Shown: in pieces, positions 14,201 through 23,200 of the stretch
Layout: the number at the start of each line of letters is the position of its first letter
Position numbering within the stretch: the first letter of the stretch is position 1
Origin: Ligula intestinalis
Lineage: Eukaryota; Platyhelminthes; Cestoda; Diphyllobothriidea; Diphyllobothriidae
DNA: 64,000 nucleotides
Assembly (NCBI GenBank): GCA_036362985.1
Contig: JAYGXS010000005.1
Coordinates: forward strand, 26,298,052-26,362,051
Direction of reading: 5' to 3'
Made by a program: the position numbers and the translations under genes
Notes under the pieces: generated by a model
Told to the model about the DNA's origin: nothing
The model's database searches: none
Seen by the model: only the letters and a program-made list of their open reading frames with translations

Positions 14201-17200
14201 AGTCTGCTCCCGTTAATACTTCCTTCTTTAGAAGTAGAAGGTGCGACCGCTGGAACCAGAAGTTTATTTGCCTGACGTTTTTGGATTTTGTCTTGAACAC
14301 TTCCTCAGAGATAACTCCAGAATAGGAGATAAATACACAGATTACGCAGTATTTAGAATTCATAGGGGCCGCATGACCGCAAGCACGCTATAATACGCAG
14401 CTCCCGTAACCACCACTGGGAGTCCTAATTTGTGCAATGATGGCCTGGTAGTTCGTTTGTCACGATTTCATTAGCCATTTTGAATGTGTACCTGCTAATT
14501 ATGCGATGGTTATGTGTGCTGTCGTCAGAGTTGTTGCTGGGCCCGGTGCTTTCCATGTGACTGACTCTCCTGCTCAACCAAACTCTCAGTACGGAATATG
14601 GGAACGGCAGTTCATTGCACTTGTTGATTGAATAACTCGAGCAGATCGTGGCTCACGCGGTTGACACTTCTTGCGAGGATTTCGGCCTCCTTAAACTTGC
14701 AAATATGGCCGGCTCCCGCCGAGAGAGCTGCAACATGGGAGTTAGCGTCCCTCCTCCTCACTACTGCTGCGTGCTCAGCCATTCGCGTCCGGAGTAATTT
14801 CCCGGTTTTTTTGACGTGACTGCTTTGTCCAGAGCTGCCTAAGACGTGCATCCATTACCCCATCCTGCGGTTATCTCTGATGAAGGGTTCAAGGCAGAAT
14901 CCGAAACGTTAAACAAAGCGATTTCTTACTCGAGCGATCGCATCTTCTATCTCTGAACTGCTTCCTGGTGCTCGTGGGTCGTTTCTATCAGAAATTCTAC
15001 TTTAATGAAGTCTACAACGTAGAAACTGTAATTGCTTTGTCTAAAATTGTACTGTCTCAGCGGGAGAATCCATTACGTGGGACGAGCCGGGCCCAACAAC
15101 ACCTACGAAGACAGCGAACATAATTGTCACGTCATTATCAAGCCCGCATCCAACAGGGATGATGAAATTACGGCCACTTATCACGTGGAAGCGGACTACC
15201 GAGCCATCAGTGCACCCATTACGACATCCGGCGGTGGTTACGGAAACTGTAAACTGTAACACGCATGCGGTCACCTGACCACTACGCACTATAAATACTG
15301 CGTAATCCATCATGCATATATCACCCCAATCTATGCATGTGTCACCCTATTCTGTGGTTATCTCTGATAAAATTTTCAATACAAACTCCGAAACGTCAGA
15401 CAACTCAACTCCTTTTTCCGACGATCGCAACTTCTACGTCTGAATCTCATCCTGGAACGCGCCTGTTCGCTTAAATCGTCTACCTTAACCTTCAATGGGT
15501 AAACATGCTATTATCTAACATCCTACTCGGCAGACGCAGCAAAAAGGTGAATTGTGGAGAGGAAGAGAGAGTTAGTGGAGCATATTTTTGACAAAGGGCT
15601 AGCGGAAGTCGGAGATTGATGTTTGCGGGGGCGGATTCTGCTCACCTCGTCTGAATTGTTTCCAATGAAACATATCGGTCCCGGCGGCTTGCCCTTTCCT
15701 TTGCGCTAAAATTTAAGAAAATAAAAACATCTAACTACACAGGTATCTAACTTATGAGTTATTATTCCAATGAATTACCGCAGTAGAGTGTGGCATTTGA
15801 AAGATGCCAGTTAGAGGGCATTTAAATGGGCGTCAAAAAGACAGTCCAAGGTTATGGGTTAAAGAAGACAGTTTGCATGGCTAGGAAAGTTAACCCTTAT
15901 CACAATCCTAATATTTGACTGGAAAACCAACTTAAAATTATCTGTAAACATAAATCAAGTTCTAATCCTTAATCCAAACGTAACCCTCATGCTAATTCAA
16001 AATTGTGGGAATCTGTGGCCCAGGGAAACTGTGCTGACTCATGCTGCTTTTGTTTGCCAAGACTCGCTCGCTCGCTGCATGCTATTGCTCATTCGCACGC
16101 TCGATATCAATTCACCGCACGCACGCTCGAAAGTAATCGATACTACGACTTTAGTTGATTGGCGGCAGCCGATAGGGCATTAATCCCGCAGTAATACCTT
16201 GACACAACCTCCCGTATTGCACCTACGCGGCTGGCTTCTGTACGCGACGCTTGCAGAAGCTACTGTCAAGATACTTGAGCTCTGACTTTCTTACCTGGGC
16301 GGACTGAATCAGTCTTATTCGCGGCGCCTGCCATTATCCGTGTGCCCGAAAAGTCGAATTTGTGGCTTTCTTCCAGAGTGTGGGTAGCGATCTGGGACAG
16401 TGGGTCACCTCTCCACACTGCCCGTTCGTGTTTATTCGTCGCCCGGTCTGCCTTGTATAATGGCAAGAACAGTCGCAACATGGCACATGATAAACAACGC
16501 CAGACTGCTCAGGTACAGTGAAAGTAGCCGAGAAGCCACTTCCTCACTTTAAACTCCCTCCCAGTTTGAACCGGTGACAAGACAAGGTCGAGATGACCGA
16601 GCAGGAATCAGGCGTAAGCCGCTTTTGCCAATGCAGCCAGATACACCGCCTAACTTAGTCTTCAGTGGCAGAAGCCTTTTGCGCTGGTACAACTGCACTA
16701 TCTACCCTCACTCACCTATAGTAGGTGCCCAGAAAGAATCGAGGAGTCCAAGTCTCGTATTTATACTACTGCAATTACTGTTTATATTGCTGCTTCTAGC
16801 GGTGCACCTGAGTGATCGTAGTGCTGGTACTATTATTGACGCTAGTATTTGGTCAGGATGGACACTGGTTAGAGTAAGATTTGGGTCCGTGTTCACTCGA
16901 TCTCAACTAGTAGTGGAGAACTGGATTTTTTCTATTCCAAATACGGTAGACGTTTGAGGCTCAGAGCACATCAGTGCTAGCCCTGGTTGTTTCCTTAAGT
17001 TTAAACTACTAGGGCTAGGCTACTACTGTTAGAAGTGCTATGCGTATGCTAGGAGTGCTAGTTTTGGTAATCATACTTGCTAAAGCCAGTAAGGGGCGAG
17101 CTACAGTGTGGTCTGTACGTGCACACAGGAAATTTCAACCTAGTATGCAGTCGTAACCTATATAGGGATTTTAGTAGACTGAAGGGTTAAAGAACGTGTA

Positions 17201-20200
17201 TTTAATAGAATCTGAAGATCTACCAAGTATTTAGGTTGTAACAAAGTGGCAGTTATTTCCGGCTGAACAAGTTTGAAATTCTCCACATCTCTTCTCCTAT
17301 GAGACTCCTGTCCGACCTACAAAATGATTGTTTACACTTCCGAAGGCTGTCCTCCTTCCCCCCGGAGTGCTGACCGCCCATGACTCACTCTAATGCACAT
17401 GACTGAATACTGCCCTCCCCCGGTCTTGCCCCCTTCTTTCGATTTGCACAGTTCAATTTCGCATGGCGACCACCCTGGAGGCGGTGGCGATCCAGCTGTC
17501 CGTTCTCCCCTCCCCCCTTTTTTGACCCAGCGCCCGCGGCTACTCCGAGACCCACTCATCGAGCCACCCCACCACCATTGACTTCAAACGCTTGCAACCC
17601 GCCTCTTGCCAGTACAGTATTGTCTCTGTTCAAGTCCGCCCCCATTTGACGTAGGTGTTTTCAGACCAATGGGAGCCCACAGGAACTGCCTCCTGGAATC
17701 CTATAAAACCAGATCCACGCCCCTTTGACCGACTCCCTTTGCTCTTGACTTGGAATATCCATTGTTTAGGTTTGTGTATTTATTGTGTACTATTTCTCTT
17801 AATAGTACCGTACCACCTTGATAGTTGTTATTACTGGTTTGGCGTACGCGTGACTACTGGGTACAGTCGAAGAAAGCAAAGGACGAAACAGTGGCATTTG
17901 CTTTTTTTCCAGGATTCTACTGTTAGAGTGCTGTGTCAATGTCAGGAGTGCACATTCTAGCATCATACATACTTGCTAAAACCAGTAAATTGTATGTTAC
18001 AGTGCGTCCTGTACGTGAATGTAGCAACTTTTGACCTATTATGCTGTCGTTACCTATATGGGAATTTGTAGCAAGCTGAATGGTTGAAGAAATGTGAGTT
18101 TAATACCAGCGGAGGATCTGCTATGCATTTAAGGCGTAACAAAGTGGCACCTACCATTTTTCCAGGATACTACTGTTAGAAGTACTATGTGTATGCTAGG
18201 AGTACTAGTGTTAGTAATCATAGTAGCTAAAACCAGTAGACAACTCAGTTCTGAAATGCCTTAGGCAGTCTTGGTTGTGTAAACAGTGAAAAGCAGAAGA
18301 TATGGGGGTTACTACTTACCTCCTGGTAGTAGATCAGCAAACTGGCGAGTCCACCTGCTTGAAAGAAGGCTTCAAATAGGTCCCACTGCACGGGATAAGG
18401 CACGGAGCGGGGGAGAGAGGGAGGGAGGGGAGAGAGACGGCAAACAGACGAGTTAGACACTTCCAGCCGGAGAGTGAATATACGCCTACACCTTCACAGA
18501 AAGAGCCAATCAGCAGTGCTCTAGGTATGAAGTTGGGGTAAGTGCGCGGGGAGGGGGATTGACTTAGGCCTACCAATCCGATCACTGATAGCCTGTTGGG
18601 CTTCCAGTTGACGCTCTGTCTCTTTAGGCCAGAGGTCGAGAACCATTTTGACTCAGAGAGTCAAGAAAGCAAATACTTGGGTATATATTTCAGTGGGATC
18701 CATATAATAATGATATGATCAATTTCGTTACGCGTCTCGGCGGTAGCACGTCATCGGAGGAACCGAAATCACAAAGTCTAAAGTTTCTCATTCCAATTTT
18801 ATCTGAGACAACCAGATGCAATCATCAAAAGAGTCACACCTGACTGGCGAGCCGTACGTTCCCGACCCCTTCTTTAGGCTGTGGGATTGGCTAGGTCAAT
18901 GCTAGGAGCAGGCCTCAACGACCTATTATCACGCTGTGCTGATGACTCGTCCAACGGTGCACTATCGATCGATATAGACCACGCGCATGATATGATCGCA
19001 CAGGCCACTCGCCGGCCTTAGTACTCTTTCCTATCACTCGTATGGGTCGGAAAGCCAGTCGACATGTTGCTCCTTAAGGACACAAGCTTATTGGACCAAC
19101 TGCACCTTCTTACAGATGCTCTGCTTGCCTTAAATACCCTGTACTAAAGACGTGAATAGACTTTAATTCTTGCGACCTTGCTGTTGTATCCTCGTTTTGG
19201 GATTCAAACCAGGCGTACTTAGACGATGGCAGCTAGGCTTGTGGCTACAGTCAGTAGATGTGAACAATATGATATAACAGCGACTGCGCATAGTCTTGGG
19301 GTAGTTTTCCTATGCCTACTTGGCCAGGCGTCCATCAAAAACAATCCTCACAGCCAAAGGGCTTCCTCAGCAGGGAAGACTTGGAAAATTCAGAAGAGCA
19401 GTTGGCGAGCATATGTAAGCTTTCCATAAATTCTCATCAGGCCATTACATTTATATGGGAAGGGCGTCAAAAGGAAAGCATGCGGTCAGTTGCGTTCGTT
19501 TTTACATGAAAATTTCCCAAGGGAATGGGAGAGGAGGGGCTTGGGGGGTCGATAATTGGCGGATGGCTACGCGGCAGTGAGGGTTTGTTAAATCCCGACC
19601 AGGGGGAGGGGGGAGTAGAGAAAGAAAACGGGGGAAAATGCTGACAGTTAACCAACCATTGTCCATGCCAAGCTGGGAGCTTGTAGAAGGTTCTTTTGCG
19701 CGCAAAAGAAAGCTTACGTATGCTCGCTAACTGCTTTTCTGGATTCCCTGATGGGAATACCCTGCAACTTAGAAAACAAGCAGAAACACAAAAGCGAACC
19801 TCTGAGTATATACTTGTAATTCAGGAGGAATAAGTTGTTGCTTTTTAAAACGGTCTTACCTTTTCATCCATCAACATCTGATCCTCAATGTGGTTTTTGT
19901 CGATTGACAGAACAGTTGATATCTGTTGGAGTTGAAAGCAAAACCTGTGTTATTGAAGGTAAGACATGTCATTTTACCGTGAACTGCTACTCTGATACTG
20001 ATCTGAGGTCGGAAAAACGTTATGATACAATGTATCAGTAGGCGCTGGCATTGCTGATCCGACGGTCAAAATCTCCGACTAATCTCAGTACGTCCTGATA
20101 TAGAACAAAGACCCATTCCCGTACCACATTGCCTTGAAAGGCCCAATCGTACCATAGTTGGGGTGAGTGGGGGGGGGGAGGGGGACCGTAGGTGATGTTC

Positions 20201-23200
20201 GGGGCAATACAGGATGGTAAGACGTACACACGTCGCGCAGGCTGGTTGTGGATCGATCGATCAGCCGGCGGCGTCCGCTATGCCCTCAGTCGAGTGTGGT
20301 TGTTTTCGCGCTAGTGACTGCCATGAGGGCAATGAAAAATCGATAAAACTCGCGAGTCATCTGAGCGAGACGTCTCAGCGATTCCGTTTGACGAGGGACA
20401 TTTAGATGTCTTCAGGGCTGAGATTTGATGATTTGGGCTTTAAACCCGAAACAGAAGGTCGTTTCTGGCCCCAAATCAGGACAAATTACTGAATGCCCAT
20501 CTCACGTAACTGTACACTGCAGCTAAAGTAGGGTGCGAGCGATGCACGGTAAACTAGACTGTCCAACCTGTTCATTTAAGGGATAACGGCTAAAATGGAG
20601 GTTGGCGTCAGAGTTTACGTTAGCTTTAGAGTTAAGCTAAAGGTCAGGGTGAAGCCGTGGGTTAGGATTAAGACACGGGAGGAGAAGGAGGATAAGAATG
20701 TGTAGTGACCTGCTTACTGTGTGCAAGCCAGTCCTCGGATGCCTTGGCTACTCGAATTAGTTTTACAAGTTGACGAAAACAAACAAGTCGGAACTTTTAA
20801 ATCCGGTGTCCCTTCCTCTGTCAACAGCTCTCGTTAGGGAATTCTTCTGAGGTGATTCGGACGTTTAGGGGGTGAACGCTCTTACAGTGTTTTCTTTTGG
20901 GGCCATAGCACCCTGGCTGTCCTCGCTCTAACCATTCCTTAAAATGCTAGTTAATGACAAAAGGATCTAAAATCTTCGGTAGGCTGGCTTTCGTGTATTC
21001 TAACGGCTATCTTAAAAAGACCGCTGATCAGGCATCTTCTCTTCCCAATTTTTGCGGAAATCTTACTTTGTCTTAAAATGCAAAATTGTGGCAATCCGCT
21101 ACTGTGATCAGGAGCGTGACAGCCCATGCATGCCCATCCATTGACCTGCCCTCCTGCTAATTCACCACTAGAGCCGCGCGTAGTGAGACACCGGCATGAT
21201 GAGAGTTGAAGCCCAATCAACACTGCACGCTTCGCTGATTGGATGTAACAGGTCTAAACTGCGGCGCAGGCACACACACAGCGCAGGGCTGTGAATCTGA
21301 TTGGCTGGCACATGTCTGGTCAGAAAGCTCATTAACACTGCCTGCTGAGTTGCGAGTACGTTCTTTAGCCTGGGCACCGTGTCTCCAATAGCTGTTCTAT
21401 CTGCCCTGACGTTCGATAAGGAAAGACTAGACTTGTGGAGCATCACACTCTGGCAAAAGTAATAAAAGCATCCAGCTCAAAAATGGGAACTTACCATTTC
21501 GAAAATGTACCGATAGCGCGCGTCAACCTGCAAAGAAAAGTTGAAAATGAATCATTCGGTTCTGATTTCGGGGATAACAGGGACGAGTAAGCCGAGAATC
21601 CACACAGACGTAGTGAAAAATACAGTAAGTATAAATGTTCCTAGGGGAGATGTCATTCCTGCACAAAACTATCCCACTTGGTAAATAGTATTTTAGGATG
21701 ACACAAACACTGGTATACTTAGCACAAAGTACAATAAAGCTTTACTTGGGTTCTAGGATCCCACTTGAAGGGATCGCTGAACATCTGTTAAGCATATTCA
21801 GTTGGGAGTTCTAAAATGCGGGCGCAATTAGTCATTTCTTTTTGGCATTACTTCTGAAAGTGGTCCGGGTTGGCATGTTGGCGACCATTACAAATCGATT
21901 TACAATAAGATCTGGCAGGACGGTGAGGTTGATGCAACACCTACGAGCCTACAGTTCGCATTGTTGTTACTTGTACTTGTATTTGATCCAATTAACTCCT
22001 GTTGTGAGAGGACTCGGCTTCAGGGATATCACGCATAGCGGCGACCCATTGACGGCGATCGGAAGCGAGCCCCTCGCAAACATTAACATAGTTTTGCTTC
22101 CTGTGTCGCAAGCTGTAAGCGGTTAAGAGACCCATTCGACTTGACAGTGTTCATTCACGTCTTCAGTTGACCGCTATGTAGGTAGCTCTAGTTTGCACTG
22201 CGTGAGAGATTCACGGCGAATCTGCAGAAGTCCGTCGATAATTTGCGCAGGACATGGTGAAACCATTTTACTCGGCGATGCTGGATGTATGATGCTAGAC
22301 TGGGTATTTTGAAACACCTGTGATATAGCTCGATAGTGGATATCCAATCCCGCCAGAATACTTTTAAGAGGCGTCGAAGACACCAACGGTCGAAGACTTC
22401 GAGCGATGGAATATCTGCCATTCTAACAGACCATGTCTCGCAAGCACATACTAACGCCGCTCTGATTGATGCTCTGTATATCAGCAGCTTCGCACGTGGT
22501 CTGGCTAGCAATCTAGCAATCTAAATGTATTTTGAGCCTGCAAGATTCGGTTTTTGATTTCATCTTTGGTCTGTCTGTTATTGTTGTAACCTAGTGTGTT
22601 TCTGTGTCAACACTGGTTATCTCACCTGCGTCGTTACTTTTGTAACCTAGCGTGTTCCTGTGTCAACACCGGTTATGTTCCTGCAGTATGTGTTAGGAAG
22701 AGAAGATGGAATAGGATAACAGCTAGTACTTTATTGTCGCTTGTACTAGTACATCAACTCTGTTCCGCGTGTCCAGTAGCTGGCCTTCTATGGTCGGTCT
22801 CACTTCGGCAGCAGCGTCGCGTATCGCAGTGCGTCCAACAGTAGAGTCCCCGTTCTGCTGGCAGCCTCGCTATTTAAGGGGCAGTCGTCGTTGCTCCCCA
22901 TTGGCTCTCCAAATGGCCATACTCTCACTCGCTAACATGCGCAGTGCAGCATGATCTCACTGATAGCAACACTCGGCTCCAGGGCCGTCTGACTTCGCGT
23001 GCCTTCTTCGTCCTAGCCTAGTCCGCCCTTTGAAGGTCGTGCGACTTGGCCCGTTCTCTGTATGCGCCGGACTGGTCTCACATGACCTCGTACTGTCTGT
23101 CTGTCTGGCTGATGTGCTCGATCATCCCAACAGTTAGCTAGCATATTCGAGCCCAAATAGTGGAAGCAGCTAACTTTTTCGATGGGTTGACCGCTGCTAA

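Larger units (their letters stand above)
14338..15312. repeat. Inverted arms around a PLE endonuclease fragment
   Basis: The left arm from 14338 (ATTACGCAGTATTTA..., CCGCATGACCGCAAGCACGC, CCCGTAACCACCACTGGGAG) is matched in reverse complement by the right arm 15200-15312 (ATTACGCAGTATTTATAGTG, CCGTAACCACCGCCGGATG). The GIY-YIG fragment lies between them. This resembles the pseudo-LTR arrangement of Penelope-like elements. Confidence 0.6.

Noticed and set aside
20620..20675. Interstitial telomere (TTAGGG)n
   Set aside because: Only scattered GTTAGG/GTTAAG units; no perfect array.
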